Shown here: positions 16,282 to 23,184 of the stretch, one piece after another | Numbering within the stretch: the first letter of the stretch is position 1 | How the letters are laid out: each line of letters opens with the position of its first letter | Virus record (IMG/VR): IMGVR_UViG_3300042503_001656 | Coordinates: 1 to 64,000 of that record | Direction: 5' to 3' (one strand) | DNA: 64,000 nt | Source: a virus | The notes under the pieces: generated by a model | Databases searched by the model: none | What the model was told of the DNA's origin: nothing | The model's input: the letters and a program-made list of their open reading frames with translations, nothing else | Translations under genes and position numbers: made by a program

Positions 16282-16434
16282 CTAAACACCCTTGGCGATG
16301 AGCAGGTCTATCAAGACGACGAGACGCTGGGCGTCCATCTCGCTCTTTGTGATTCTGCCACGCTTGAGCTGGTCGTCCAACTTCTCCAACTGGAGAAGGG
16401 CTTGTTCTATTGGGGATGTCGCTGTTGTTTCCAT
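16282..16434 (-). CDS. 50-aa helical protein with METTATS start
   Basis: Leaderless-type gene. METTATSPIEQALLQLEKLD ... KSEMDAQRLVVLIDLLIAKGV is a helical hairpin-like small protein. Placed exactly 6 nt from a cassette promoter and followed by its own terminator, so real despite its size. Function unknown. Confidence 0.7.
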   Translation of the reverse strand: METTATSPIEQALLQLEKLDDQLKRGRITKSEMDAQRLVVLIDLLIAKGV

Positions 16435-16440
16435 AAGAAC

Positions 16441-16470
16441 AGCCTAGCATCACCCACCCCAGGCCGACAA
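16441..16470 (-). promoter_or_regulatory. Cassette promoter, abutting parS
   Basis: TTGTCG, 18-bp spacer GCCTGGGGTGGGTGATGC, TAGGCT, 6 nt to ATG 16434. The -35 touches the parS site at 16471. Confidence 0.75.
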
Positions 16471-16486
16471 TGTTTCACGTGAAACA
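16471..16486. promoter_or_regulatory. parS site (exact consensus)
   Basis: TGTTTCACGTGAAACA, the 16-bp chromosomal ParB-binding palindrome conserved across bacteria. It sits between two divergent cassette promoters. Confidence 0.9.
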
Positions 16487-16516
16487 TTTTGCCCGACAAG
16501 AGCCCCGATGGCTAAC

Positions 16517-16546
16517 TTGTCGGGCAAGGGTGGGTCGTGATAATGT
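16517..16546 (+). promoter_or_regulatory. Cassette promoter
   Basis: TTGTCG, 18-bp spacer GGCAAGGGTGGGTCGTGA, TAATGT, 7 nt to ATG 16554. Confidence 0.8.
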
Positions 16547-16553
16547 GATGTGT

Positions 16554-16784
16554 ATGGAAACAGCGACAACACTCACCAACATTCAGATGCTCCTTATGAT
16601 TGAGCGCATAATGAACGCCTGCGAGCAACGCACGGAATGGGACGACACGACAAAGAAAGTGTTCCTCTCAATGCACACTGCGTGGCACGCGCTCGTGGAC
16701 GCAAACACGCTCTCGGTGTTCAAGGAAGAAACCCAAGCGTCCTACACGCACCCAGACAGCAACGCATTCATCACTTGGGATTAG
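16554..16784 (+). CDS. Small helical protein with METATT start, 76 aa
   Basis: METATTLTNIQMLLMIERIM ... WHALVDANTLSVFKEE; two helices, unknown. Start set by promoter spacing; the longer ORF would begin inside parS. Confidence 0.7.
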   Translation: METATTLTNIQMLLMIERIMNACEQRTEWDDTTKKVFLSMHTAWHALVDANTLSVFKEETQASYTHPDSNAFITWD

Positions 16785-16851
16785 GAGCCCAACACGAAGC
16801 ACCCACGGGTGTTTCGTGAACAAAAGCCCCGTTCCCGTGAGTTCGGCTGAT

Positions 16852-16881
16852 TTGTCGGCTAAGGGTGGGTCGGTGTAAGGT
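16852..16881 (+). promoter_or_regulatory. Cassette promoter
   Basis: TTGTCG, 18-bp spacer GCTAAGGGTGGGTCGGTG, TAAGGT, 6 nt to ATG 16888. Confidence 0.8.
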
Positions 16882-16887
16882 TTGGGT

Positions 16888-17196
16888 ATGGAAACAACAG
16901 CGACAACAAAAGCAGCAATCATCGCAGAATGGTACGACAACCGTTTTGGTGCAGAAGTGTTCGGAGCACTCATCAACATTCTCCGTCTCGCAGGAGCAAC
17001 GGAGTTCACAATCCCAACTGCTTGGCTTGACTTTCAGCCCAACGGTCAGGAAGGCGAGATTGCTTTCCGCTTCGCTCACACGCTCTCTTGGGAGAACGGT
17101 GAGACAGCACCAGTCATCAAGGCTCTCCGTGAAGTAGCCCGTATCAAGTCGGTGGACTGGGACACAGACGCTCCGAGAGATTGGGACTACGACTAG
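16888..17196 (+). CDS. Hypothetical protein, 102 aa
   Basis: METTATTKAAIIAEWYDNRF opening shares the repeated METTATT start. The rest (FRFAHTLSWENGETAPVIKAL ... WDTDAPRDWDYD) is globular with an acidic tail. Monocistronic. Confidence 0.7.
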   Translation: METTATTKAAIIAEWYDNRFGAEVFGALINILRLAGATEFTIPTAWLDFQPNGQEGEIAFRFAHTLSWENGETAPVIKALREVARIKSVDWDTDAPRDWDYD

Positions 17197-17203
17197 TCCC
17201 AAC

Positions 17204-17233
17204 TTGTCGGCTAAGGGTGGGGTGAACTAAGGT
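17204..17233 (+). promoter_or_regulatory. Cassette promoter
   Basis: TTGTCG, 18-bp spacer, TAAGGT, 6 nt to ATG 17240. Confidence 0.8.
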
Positions 17234-17239
17234 ATGGGT

Positions 17240-17437
17240 ATGACATCAACAGCGAAATGGATTAGCGAACTCCCAACAGTAGAGGAGTGCGACAAGGAGA
17301 TTGCTCGCCTCTCTCACTGGCTGGAAACAAAGCGATACGAGATGAGCGCACGAGAGGCAGTTGCCCTCGCTGACCGTATTCGCACTTGGGAGAAAAAGCG
17401 CATTTGGGCGAGACGCTACGGAAAGTGTGACTACTGA
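17240..17437 (+). CDS. Hypothetical helical protein, 65 aa
   Basis: MTSTAKWISELPTVEECDKE ... ADRIRTWEKKRIWARRYGK; strongly helical with a basic C-terminus. Coupled to the next gene by a TGATG overlap. Confidence 0.65.
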   Translation: MTSTAKWISELPTVEECDKEIARLSHWLETKRYEMSAREAVALADRIRTWEKKRIWARRYGKCDY

Positions 17438-17613
17438 TGAAGAAGTACAGCGCAACAATCTCTCTGTTCATTGACGAGTTTGAGGCAGAGGACAGGGAGA
17501 GTGCTAGGGCGATTGTCGGCAAATACATTGACCACCTCATTGACATTTGTGAGGTCAATGAGGGCGAACTCACTTGGGGTGGGGTAGACGAGTCAATAGA
17601 AGAAGAACAGTAA
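17437..17613 (+). CDS. Hypothetical protein, 58 aa
   Basis: MKKYSATISLFIDEFEAEDR, with the beta-strand-then-helix pattern F-x-[AE]-E-[DN]-x-x-x-A shared with genes at 40004 and 40392, typical of the small family of phage proteins that begin with a Y/V-x-A-T-I-x-[LV] strand. Start overlaps the upstream stop. Confidence 0.65.
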   Translation: MKKYSATISLFIDEFEAEDRESARAIVGKYIDHLIDICEVNEGELTWGGVDESIEEEQ

Positions 17614-17629
17614 GAGAGACGGGGCTCTC

Positions 17630-17776
17630 TTACTTCTTTTTCTTTATCGTGTAGCCGTTTGCTTTGAGGTCTTTGACTATCCGTTCTGGAATGCCACCCC
17701 AAATGGGGATACCAGAAGAGGCCAGTGAGCGAGCGATAATGTCAAGCTTTTTCTTACGGTGGAGTTGTCTGAACAT
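17630..17776 (-). CDS. Possible 48-aa basic protein
   Basis: MFRQLHRKKKLDIIARSLAS ... IPERIVKDLKANGYTIKKKK. Converges on the upstream plus gene and ends in a GAGAGCCCCGTCTCTC hairpin. No clear promoter or RBS, so support is moderate. Confidence 0.45.
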   Translation of the reverse strand: MFRQLHRKKKLDIIARSLASSGIPIWGGIPERIVKDLKANGYTIKKKK

Positions 17777-17795
17777 TCTGAAAGCATACAACGAT

Positions 17796-17825
17796 TTGTC
17801 GGCCTGGGGTGGGGTGGGCTAAGAT
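17796..17825 (+). promoter_or_regulatory. Cassette promoter
   Basis: TTGTCG, 18-bp spacer, TAAGAT, 6 nt to ATG 17832. Confidence 0.8.
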
Positions 17826-17831
17826 TTAGGT

Positions 17832-18011
17832 ATGGACAGCGACAAAGACCTGATGGAAATACTGGAACAGATAGAGAAGATTATGCGCCCACTGGCCGAG
17901 TGCTGTGGGAAAATCCCACAAGGCGTATGGTTAGAGCGCACCTACTGCGTTTACTGCGAGATGAGTGCCGAGTGGTGCCAGTGTGATGTGTCCGACTTCT
18001 GCGACTGCTAG
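17832..18011 (+). CDS. Cys-rich small protein, 59 aa
   Basis: MDSDKDLMEILEQIEKIMRP then AECCGK, YCVYCEM, WCQCDVSDFCDC: eight cysteines in the C-terminal half, probably a zinc or Fe-S site. Monocistronic and leaderless-type. Confidence 0.7.
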   Translation: MDSDKDLMEILEQIEKIMRPLAECCGKIPQGVWLERTYCVYCEMSAEWCQCDVSDFCDC

Positions 18012-18077
18012 CAATCGGCCAGACATCTGACGGCCTTGCTACGCAGGCACGAGGCCGGGGCTACGTGCCTGCGTGAT

Positions 18078-18107
18078 TTGTCGGTCGAGGGTGGGTCGGA
18101 GTAATGT
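18078..18107 (+). promoter_or_regulatory. Cassette promoter
   Basis: TTGTCG, 18-bp spacer GTCGAGGGTGGGTCGGAG, TAATGT, 6 nt to ATG 18114. Confidence 0.8.
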
Positions 18108-18113
18108 GTGTGT

Positions 18114-18431
18114 ATGGAAACAAACAGCACATACCCAACACCCGAAGCCCAAGCAGTAGCCGAAGGCACAACCGTTCACGAGAGTGGAGCAATCTCTCTC
18201 GACAACCCAGCAAGCATTGAGCACTTGCGTTTCGTGAGCGCAATCAGCGCACTCTCACTCGAAGCAAAGACGGGAATGAAAATGACCCGAGTCCCAATGA
18301 CACGCTTTTGCCGTGAGAACTACGGAACAACGAAGCGCACCCTGAAGGGTTGCTTGCGTGAGATGCTCGACCTCTACAAAGAGGTGTACGGGCGTGAGAG
18401 CGAGTTTGAGAAGTCCTACAGCCAACTGTAG
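18114..18431 (+). CDS. Hypothetical protein, 105 aa
   Basis: METNSTYPTPEAQAVAEGTT opening. The second half (LEAKTGMKMTRVPMTRFCRE ... TTKRTLKGCLREMLDLYKEV) is helical and basic and could bind nucleic acid. Followed by a clear terminator. Confidence 0.7.
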   Translation: METNSTYPTPEAQAVAEGTTVHESGAISLDNPASIEHLRFVSAISALSLEAKTGMKMTRVPMTRFCRENYGTTKRTLKGCLREMLDLYKEVYGRESEFEKSYSQL

Positions 18432-18436
18432 GACTC

Positions 18437-18466
18437 TCGACCACAGGAACGGCAGCCTGTGGTCGA
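18437..18466 (+). terminator. Terminator hairpin
   Basis: TCGACCACAGG/CCTGTGGTCGA, 8-nt loop, directly after the 18431 stop. Confidence 0.65.
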
Positions 18467-18501
18467 CAAACCCCCCTGAGCCCCGGCTATTGGGGGTTTG
18501 T
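18466..18501. terminator. GAGCCCCG-loop palindrome merging into the next promoter
   Basis: ACAAACCCCC pairs with GGGGGTTTGT; the right arm contains the first bases of the next -35 (TTGTCG). Confidence 0.55.
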
Positions 18502-18527
18502 CGGTTTGGGGTGGGTACTGATAAAGT
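18498..18527 (+). promoter_or_regulatory. Cassette promoter
   Basis: TTGTCG, 18-bp spacer, TAAAGT, 6 nt to a GTG start at 18534. Confidence 0.8.
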
Positions 18528-18533
18528 GGAATC

Positions 18534-18773
18534 GTGAACAGCAAGCCAAACTCAATTTTTGACATTTTCGTAGACGGTTGCGAATGCGACAACTGCCAAG
18601 AGAAAGTGTCAAAGCCAGACCTATTCGCCAACATCATCACGGTCAATGGAAAAAGCTCCATTCAGGTGTTCAACAGCGATTACAAGCATTTAGAAGCAGT
18701 CAAGTACTCAAGTATCTTTGATGCTATGGCAGTCATCAGAGAGAACGGTCTAACGCTCCTAGCGTCCATCTGA
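18534..18773 (+). CDS. Hypothetical protein, 79 aa
   Basis: GTG start fixed by promoter spacing. MNSKPNSIFDIFVDGCECDN with a CxC..C pair, then strand-rich segments (SSIQVFNSDYKHLEAVKYSS). Coupled by ATG overlap to the next gene. Confidence 0.7.
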   Translation: MNSKPNSIFDIFVDGCECDNCQEKVSKPDLFANIITVNGKSSIQVFNSDYKHLEAVKYSSIFDAMAVIRENGLTLLASI

Positions 18774-18985
18774 TGACATACAACGAGTTTCTATTCCAAT
18801 TCATCAAGAGCCTTCCCAATGACGGAGAGACACGCATTGGACAGCATTACTTCAACACGCTCAACGAAGTACGGCCAGAAATAGCCAAGAGAATAAGAGC
18901 GATGAAGATTGACCCGTTCTATTTGAACTCAGTCCCCGAAGAAACGGAAAAGGTCGTACGGGGCTTATGGGAGCAGAAGCTGTGA
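18773..18985 (+). CDS. Hypothetical protein, 70 aa
   Basis: TGATG overlap with the upstream stop. LFQFIKSLPNDGETRIGQHYFNTL ... ERGLWEQKL-like helical end. Resembles short helical phage proteins with conserved R-x-G-Q-x-x-F; not identified. Confidence 0.65.
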   Translation: MTYNEFLFQFIKSLPNDGETRIGQHYFNTLNEVRPEIAKRIRAMKIDPFYLNSVPEETEKVVRGLWEQKL

Positions 18986-18987
18986 AC

Positions 18988-19017
18988 TTGTCGGTTTGGG
19001 GTGGGGTGAACTAATCT
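18988..19017 (+). promoter_or_regulatory. Cassette promoter
   Basis: TTGTCG, 18-bp spacer GTTTGGGGTGGGGTGAAC, TAATCT, 6 nt to ATG 19024. Confidence 0.8.
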
Positions 19018-19023
19018 GTGTGT

Positions 19024-19152
19024 ATGGACAGCGATTACCAAAACGAATACCAAGACCATTGCGAAGACCTCGCAAACTCTTTCCTCTGTGACACGGCAGA
19101 ACCAAAAGAACAGCCCGATTACGGAGACATTGAGAGCGATGGAGTTTTCTAA
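19024..19152 (+). CDS. 42-aa acidic protein
   Basis: MDSDYQNEYQDHCEDLANSF ... GDIESDGVF, acidic; leaderless-type start and TAATG coupling to the next gene. Confidence 0.6.
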   Translation: MDSDYQNEYQDHCEDLANSFLCDTAEPKEQPDYGDIESDGVF

Positions 19153-19505
19153 TGGGAGCATTTGAGCAAGCACAAGAAGAGATGTGGAGAAACGCCGTGA
19201 GCGTTCGCATCTCACCGATTGACCTTCCCGATGAACCAATGAGCGAATGGATGTGGGATGTTGAGATTGTCGTTCCAAATAATCAGTGGGAGAACTCTGA
19301 TGAAGATGGGAACTTCACGATTGAGCAATGTGGCATTGACTCTTTTCATTCGCTTGAGTCAGCTTTTGAGTGGGCGTACAAGTGGCTCAAGGGTCGTGGC
19401 TATGATGTCTCCAACATTGAACTTTCATTGACCTCAATGGTGGGCAGTGGGATTACTCACAACAACGATTTACAAAAAGTTATGGAAGCGAGAACAAATG
19501 CTTGA
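19152..19505 (+). CDS. Hypothetical protein, 117 aa
   Basis: MGAFEQAQEEMWRNAVSVRI; contains DSFHSLESAFEWAYKWLKGRG, an amphipathic helix bearing paired aromatics. Coupled to both neighbours by start/stop overlaps, giving a four-gene operon 19024-20031. Not recognised. Confidence 0.7.
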   Translation: MGAFEQAQEEMWRNAVSVRISPIDLPDEPMSEWMWDVEIVVPNNQWENSDEDGNFTIEQCGIDSFHSLESAFEWAYKWLKGRGYDVSNIELSLTSMVGSGITHNNDLQKVMEARTNA

Positions 19506-19878
19506 GGCATTGCCAAAGGAATGTAGTGAGTGCGGGGCTCACTACCCATCACACCAGCAAGAAGGTCGCTTTATTGACTACGGGTGGTCTTTCAACTACC
19601 TCACTCTCGGTCACTACGGAGGATTTACCGATTGCGTTCCCGACAGGGGAGATGATTGGGATGATGAGAAATACATTGTCCACCTTTGCCACGATTGCTG
19701 TCTGAAACTAATACGGGCATTGCCTAGTGTCTTTAGAAAAGCTCTCGGTGACTTAGGTTGTCATCCAGGCAATGTCGGACAGCCAGCGTGCTGTGAGTAT
19801 GCGTGGACAACAGACAATTCAGGCTTTCACTACAGAGGGTCGGCTGATGGCTCTTGGACTTTGGTTGGTAAGGACTGA
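19498..19878 (+). CDS. Cys/His-rich protein, 126 aa
   Basis: ATG 19498 overlaps the upstream stop (ATGCTTGA). CSECGAHYPSH, HLCHDCCLKL and GCHPG...CCEYAW give several zinc-type ligand pairs. A perfect 8-bp hairpin with the GGGGCT loop sits inside the coding sequence at 19523-19545. Function unknown. Confidence 0.75.
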   Translation: MLEALPKECSECGAHYPSHQQEGRFIDYGWSFNYLTLGHYGGFTDCVPDRGDDWDDEKYIVHLCHDCCLKLIRALPSVFRKALGDLGCHPGNVGQPACCEYAWTTDNSGFHYRGSADGSWTLVGKD

Positions 19879-19893
19879 TGTACCATTGAGTAC

Positions 19894-20031
19894 ATGAGTG
19901 AAGAGCAACAGCCAAAAGAACAGCCACAAAAAGCTGAGAAAAAAGTTACCGAGGTGAACATCACCAAGCCCCGTCCCGGGAAGCTAAGGACAACAGTTAT
20001 TCGGAAGGTTTGTTGCCGTCGCGGAAGATAA
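19894..20031 (+). CDS. 45-aa basic protein
   Basis: MSEEQQPKEQPQKAEKKVTE followed by a basic tail (KLRTTVIRKVCCRRGR). Its last 35 bp overlap the converging membrane-protein gene, so it is only moderately supported. Confidence 0.45.
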   Translation: MSEEQQPKEQPQKAEKKVTEVNITKPRPGKLRTTVIRKVCCRRGR

Positions 20032-20218
20032 GCCACTGTCCGTAGCAAGAGTTGAGAACAGCGCACAAAATAAGAATTATCGCTAATACTGTCCCTACAA
20101 AGAAAGACATGTAAGCGATAACAAGACTCAATCCAATGTGAAGCAACCCCTTCATGACGGGGTCTTCAGGAATCCATCTATCAATAACTGAAATCAGCTT
20201 TTCCAATGGTTTCTCCAC
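19997..20218 (-). CDS. Small two-helix membrane protein, 73 aa
   Basis: Amphipathic N-terminus (MEKPLEKLISVIDRWIPED), then hydrophobic stretches GLLHIGLSLVIAYMSFFVGT and VLAIILILCAVLNSCYG, a holin-like layout; the true holin candidate is at 54.8 kb. Last gene of a minus-strand trio. Confidence 0.65.
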   Translation of the reverse strand: MEKPLEKLISVIDRWIPEDPVMKGLLHIGLSLVIAYMSFFVGTVLAIILILCAVLNSCYGQWLIFRDGNKPSE

Positions 20219-20433
20219 TGACTAGGTGAATGACCTTCCTCAGCCTCTGCTTTATCTTCCGGAGATTCATAAAGACGAATGGCGTGGATACATGGGTCTC
20301 CACCTTCTTCCCACATTTCTTCTTCTGCTTTTGTCTGTGGCAATCCGTCATGGGTTTCGCAAAGAGGTGGTGAACACCAACCTTGTTGCATGCCATAGGT
20401 AATCCATTCGTCAAAGTTGTTTATCTCGGCCAT
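20194..20433 (-). CDS. Conserved small phage protein, 79 aa
   Basis: MAEINNFDEWITYGMQQGWC ... PPLCETHDGLP ... EGGDPCIHAIRLY. The W-C-[ST]-x-P-x-C-x-T-H-D-G signature recurs in actinophage hypothetical proteins and is probably a metal site. Overlaps the downstream membrane-protein start. Confidence 0.75.
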   Translation of the reverse strand: MAEINNFDEWITYGMQQGWCSPPLCETHDGLPQTKAEEEMWEEGGDPCIHAIRLYESPEDKAEAEEGHSPSQWRNHWKS

Positions 20434-20442
20434 GTCTAATCC

Positions 20443-20649
20443 TTAGAAAAGTGTTGGGTCATTGTCTACGCCGTCTTTGACGCAGTACTCATGAATGTAT
20501 CGGAAATCTTCTGTAATTATTGAATGGACGCTTCTGCCTTTTCCCTTCAACCAAACCGTAGCTTGCCGGACGACAGTGCTCGAGTTTCTATCTAAGGGAT
20601 GGCCACACTTCTCACAATAATAAAGCGATGGCATTTTCATGGTTCGCAT
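20443..20649 (-). CDS. Zinc-finger small protein, 68 aa
   Basis: MPSLYYCEKCGHPLDRNSST with CxxC near the start and HEYC later as likely second ligand pair. First gene of the minus-strand trio; no cassette promoter seen. Confidence 0.65.
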   Translation of the reverse strand: MRTMKMPSLYYCEKCGHPLDRNSSTVVRQATVWLKGKGRSVHSIITEDFRYIHEYCVKDGVDNDPTLF

Positions 20650-20653
20650 CTTA

Positions 20654-20676
20654 TAGGAATAGCCCCGCTATTCCTA
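20654..20676. terminator. CCCCG-loop palindrome
   Basis: TAGGAATAG/CTATTCCTA, 9-bp perfect stem, loop CCCCG. Confidence 0.6.
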
Positions 20677-20698
20677 CACACAGGGAGAAGGGCGAAAC

Positions 20699-20729
20699 TT
20701 GTCGGCTAAGGGTGGGGTCTTGCTAAACT
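20699..20729 (+). promoter_or_regulatory. Cassette promoter (leadered gene)
   Basis: TTGTCG, 19-bp spacer, TAAACT; a ~40-nt leader with AGCGAAAGGAAAAGCA precedes GTG 20776. Confidence 0.75.
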
Positions 20730-20775
20730 GGCAAAGCCGAAAGGCACACAGCGAAAAACAGCGAAAGGAAAAGCA

Positions 20776-21129
20776 GTGGCACTTACAGCACAGGAACTTG
20801 CGAAGCTCCCGATTTGGGAAGCAGAAGCGTTCGGGCGTTGGCTCGCAGGCGAAGCGTTTGATGACGGTTCTGACGATTATTACGATTCTTCCGAGGGAGA
20901 ACTTTACGCCGAGTTCGTCTCATCTTGGGTTTCGGGTGGAGGTCTTTACTCTGACGCCTCTCGGGCGTGGAATTCAGGTATCGCTCACCGTAACGGTTAC
21001 GCTTCAGCTCCCGAGGGAGATTACGAGGAACGCCCTGATTGGCTTCCTCGTTACGGCACCCCTGAATGGGAAGCTTACGAGCTTGCGATGGACGCACGAG
21101 ATTACATGGAAGAAATGCGAGGTTATTAG
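20776..21129 (+). CDS. Hypothetical protein, 117 aa
   Basis: GTG start with AAAGGAAAAG upstream. MALTAQELAKLPIWEAEAFG; rich in Asp/Glu, Tyr and Trp, with RPDWLPRYGTPEWEAYELAM. Not recognised. Confidence 0.7.
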   Translation: MALTAQELAKLPIWEAEAFGRWLAGEAFDDGSDDYYDSSEGELYAEFVSSWVSGGGLYSDASRAWNSGIAHRNGYASAPEGDYEERPDWLPRYGTPEWEAYELAMDARDYMEEMRGY

Positions 21130-21130
21130 G

Positions 21131-21313
21131 ATGCGAGCGATTCACAACACACCAATTCCCGACGAGCAAGAGTTCCCTATCCCCGACGATTGCGTTTGCG
21201 ACGGTGACGAGCTTTGCGAAGCTTGTCAGCGTGTCATCGCCGACGACCTGCGTCAGCAGGAGGAAGAGGAGGCGGGGCTCCTCTTGTACTTGTCGGTTGA
21301 GGGTGGGGACTAA
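21131..21313 (+). CDS. Acidic Cys-containing protein, 60 aa
   Basis: CVCDGDELCEACQR gives a CxC..CxxC set. The last 17 codons are written by the GGGGCT palindrome and the next promoter (ending LYLSVEGGD), so this gene's 3' end doubles as the intergenic regulatory unit. Confidence 0.65.
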   Translation: MRAIHNTPIPDEQEFPIPDDCVCDGDELCEACQRVIADDLRQQEEEEAGLLLYLSVEGGD

Positions 21314-21319
21314 TAAAAT
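21290..21319 (+). promoter_or_regulatory. Cassette promoter inside the upstream gene
   Basis: TTGTCG, 18-bp spacer, TAAAAT, 6 nt to ATG 21326. Confidence 0.8.
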
Positions 21320-21325
21320 TAGGTC

Positions 21326-21529
21326 ATGCTGATAACGACATATTGCAAAAACGAAAAGTGCGCTGAATTTGAGAACGACTTTGACGACCAAGAAGTTGAT
21401 TTAGACGGCGATTACACACTCAAGGATTGGGTTGAGTACGAATGGGATTGCCCAGAGTGTGGAGAGACCAGCACCCACTATGAGCAAGCGAAAGACCTGC
21501 ATCATGGTTATTGGTCAGATGACTACTAA
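21326..21529 (+). CDS. Zinc-ribbon protein, 67 aa
   Basis: MLITTYCKNEKCAEFENDFD ... WDCPECGETSTHYE; CxxxxC and CxxC pairs form a rubredoxin/zinc-ribbon knuckle around an acidic strand. Function unknown. Confidence 0.7.
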   Translation: MLITTYCKNEKCAEFENDFDDQEVDLDGDYTLKDWVEYEWDCPECGETSTHYEQAKDLHHGYWSDDY

Positions 21530-21552
21530 CCGATAGCGCAATGCTTGTTGCG

Positions 21553-21590
21553 CTATCTAAAGGTATAGACGGGGCTATACCTTTAGATAG
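21553..21590. terminator. 16-bp palindrome with ACGGGG loop, bidirectional
   Basis: CTATCTAAAGGTATAG/CTATACCTTTAGATAG perfect, between converging genes. Confidence 0.75.
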
Positions 21591-21591
21591 A

Positions 21592-21903
21592 TTATCGCAG
21601 AGCTTCTTTTCCTTCTTCAGTGATTTCGCAAACCTGCATCGCCGAACCGGCCGAAGAAGGTCGAGTTTCACCGGTGGGAACAATCAAGCCGTTAGCACGA
21701 AGTTCTGAGCACCTCTTCCAATAGCAACACTTTGGCTTCGAAGCAAGTCCAGTGGCTATGCCAGCTTCCTCATCAGTTAGACCACCGTGTAAATATTCAG
21801 CAAGTAACAGCATCGCTTGTGAGCGTTTACGAGGCTTGACATCTTCAGCACCCATCGCCGAAGTGGCCGGGTCTGCACTACGAAACATTGGTAAGTCGTT
21901 CAT
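21592..21903 (-). CDS. Winged-helix regulator-like protein, 103 aa
   Basis: LLAEYLHGGLTDEEAGIATGL (helix 2-3) ... CSELRANGLIVPTGETRPSS ... QVCEITEEGKEALR, the pattern of small phage winged-helix proteins in which the wing follows LRxxGLI. Probably DNA binding. Confidence 0.7.
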   Translation of the reverse strand: MNDLPMFRSADPATSAMGAEDVKPRKRSQAMLLLAEYLHGGLTDEEAGIATGLASKPKCCYWKRCSELRANGLIVPTGETRPSSAGSAMQVCEITEEGKEALR

Positions 21904-21965
21904 AAGTTTCCTTCATCTATTTGTTTTCAAGTCTAAACATTATGCCAAGCGTTTGAACATCTGTC

Positions 21966-22008
21966 AATCTCACCACTACGGGAGCCCCGCCCCCGTAGTG
22001 GTGAGATT
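21966..22008. terminator. 17-bp palindrome with AGCCCCGCC loop
   Basis: AATCTCACCACTACGGG/CCCGTAGTGGTGAGATT; the last stem base is the first base of the next -35. Confidence 0.7.
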
Positions 22009-22037
22009 TGTCGGCTAGGGGTGGGTCGTGATAAGTT
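22008..22037 (+). promoter_or_regulatory. Cassette promoter (long leader)
   Basis: TTGTCG, 18-bp spacer, TAAGTT; about 127 nt of leader before ATG 22171. Confidence 0.75.
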
Positions 22038-22170
22038 ATTTACAGACAAGGAAGTAAGCCAAGTCGGTGGGGAAGCCTAGAAAGCACCACATTGTTGAAG
22101 CCGAGAGGTGGAGATGTGAATGACGGTGTAGCCCACATAAAAACCACCCAACAACAGCGAAAGAGAAAAA

Positions 22171-22287
22171 ATGGGATACGACTACGATTACGACTGGGAC
22201 GACCGAGACGAACTCGCAGGTCATCACGCCGCAGGCGCAGCCGAGGCACGAGCTGAGGACGAGCTGGACTGGGAAGAGGAGGAATAA
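22171..22287 (+). CDS. 38-aa acidic protein
   Basis: MGYDYDYDWDDRDELAGHHA, Asp/Tyr-rich, acidic. RBS AAAGAG upstream and AACAGCGA in the leader. Its long untranslated leader (22044-22170) is unusual for this array. Confidence 0.55.
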   Translation: MGYDYDYDWDDRDELAGHHAAGAAEARAEDELDWEEEE

Positions 22288-22292
22288 CCAGT

Positions 22293-22328
22293 CCCCTACG
22301 GGCGTAGCCCCGGCTTACCCCGTAGGGG
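22293..22328. terminator. GCCCCG-containing palindrome
   Basis: CCCCTACG/CGTAGGGG with GG/CC extension around GCGTAGCCCCGGCTTA. Confidence 0.6.
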
Positions 22329-22332
22329 TGAT

Positions 22333-22362
22333 TTGTCGGCTAGGGGTTGTCTTTGCGAGAAT
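22333..22362 (+). promoter_or_regulatory. Cassette promoter, weak -10
   Basis: TTGTCG, 18-bp spacer GCTAGGGGTTGTCTTTGC, GAGAAT; leadered gene starts at 22407. Confidence 0.55.
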
Positions 22363-22406
22363 GCAGGAGTGAACTCCATTGGGGGGTTCAGGAAGGAACA
22401 GCGATT

Positions 22407-22670
22407 ATGTGTCAATGTGAAGACCGACCCTGTTGTGGTCACCCAGCAGAGGAACTTGCTGATGCTCGTTATTGGGCAGAGCGTGAGTATTACGGCGATG
22501 ATTATGACCGTGATTACGACGAATACGACGGAAGCGACGAACGCTGTGAGGGCTGTGGGGGAACATTTGATGACCCTGAAGACGACGAAGCGTGTCTCTG
22601 TCGTGGCACCGATGGCTCTTGGGGGCGTGAAGATTCTGCTCTTGAGTCGTCGCTTTTTGGAGATTGCTAG
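22407..22670 (+). CDS. Acidic zinc-binding-like protein, 87 aa
   Basis: MCQCEDRPCCGHPAEELADA ... RCEGCGGTFDDPED ... CLCRG. The MCQCxxRPCCGC-type opening and CxxC knuckle recur in actinophage proteins. ATG 22407 has AGGAAGGA upstream; an overlapping frame starting at 22333 is rejected. Confidence 0.75.
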   Translation: MCQCEDRPCCGHPAEELADARYWAEREYYGDDYDRDYDEYDGSDERCEGCGGTFDDPEDDEACLCRGTDGSWGREDSALESSLFGDC

Positions 22671-22684
22671 ATAACCTCTAGGTA

Positions 22685-22730
22685 GTTGTAGGGGGTGGGT
22701 GTCCTGGATATTTGCCCACCCCCTAACAAC
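22685..22730 (+). terminator. Strong GC hairpin after 22670
   Basis: GTTG..AGGGGGTGGG pairs with CCCACCCCCT..CAAC; the 22671-22884 gap otherwise holds only this and a small CAGCAG/CTGCTG hairpin with the GGGGCT loop at 22791-22809. Confidence 0.65.
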
Positions 22731-22884
22731 CTCTCACCATTTGCGGTGGGGCGATGCGGTCTTTGGGGCAACCACATAGTCAAGACCCTAACAGCAGCGG
22801 GGCTGCTGTAGTGAAAGAATCAGAGCTGATAAATAATTCTGATTAGTTCTGACATTGTTTGACGCAAGGTCACTTCTATTAGGT

Positions 22885-23184
22885 ATGACAGCACTTATCC
22901 CTTCACCATCTGCTTACCATTCCAAGTCCCCTGATGAGTGGACACCACGAGACCTCTTTGAGCGTGAGGTGGATTGGTATTGTCAAGGCCATAGCCGTGT
23001 TCGCTACCGTTCTAAGGAGTGGATTGAGTTCACAGAACGCTTTGTACCGTACTGCGAAGATTGGAACGGCTGTTGGGTTGCTGAGGAAGCGTGGCGTGAG
23101 TTCACGCTTTATCTAACGCTCCCTGAGGGCGAGTATTACCCCGATGAATACCCTGAGGGGTGGCACTTCAGACGAGGCTATTAG
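22885..23184 (+). CDS. Hypothetical protein, 99 aa
   Basis: MTALIPSPSAYHSKSPDEWT ... LFEREVDWYCQGHSRVRYRS ... YCEDWNGCWV. Aromatic- and Glu-rich. No TTGTCG promoter, unlike its neighbours; TTGTTT/TTGACG and GATAAATA lie upstream. Its last 17 bp overlap the converging gene. Confidence 0.65.
   Translation: MTALIPSPSAYHSKSPDEWTPRDLFEREVDWYCQGHSRVRYRSKEWIEFTERFVPYCEDWNGCWVAEEAWREFTLYLTLPEGEYYPDEYPEGWHFRRGY

Noticed and set aside
22333-22674. 113-aa ORF overlapping the acidic zinc protein
   Set aside because: The 22407 frame has a strong RBS, Cys pairs and acidic composition like its neighbours; the other frame is its shadow.
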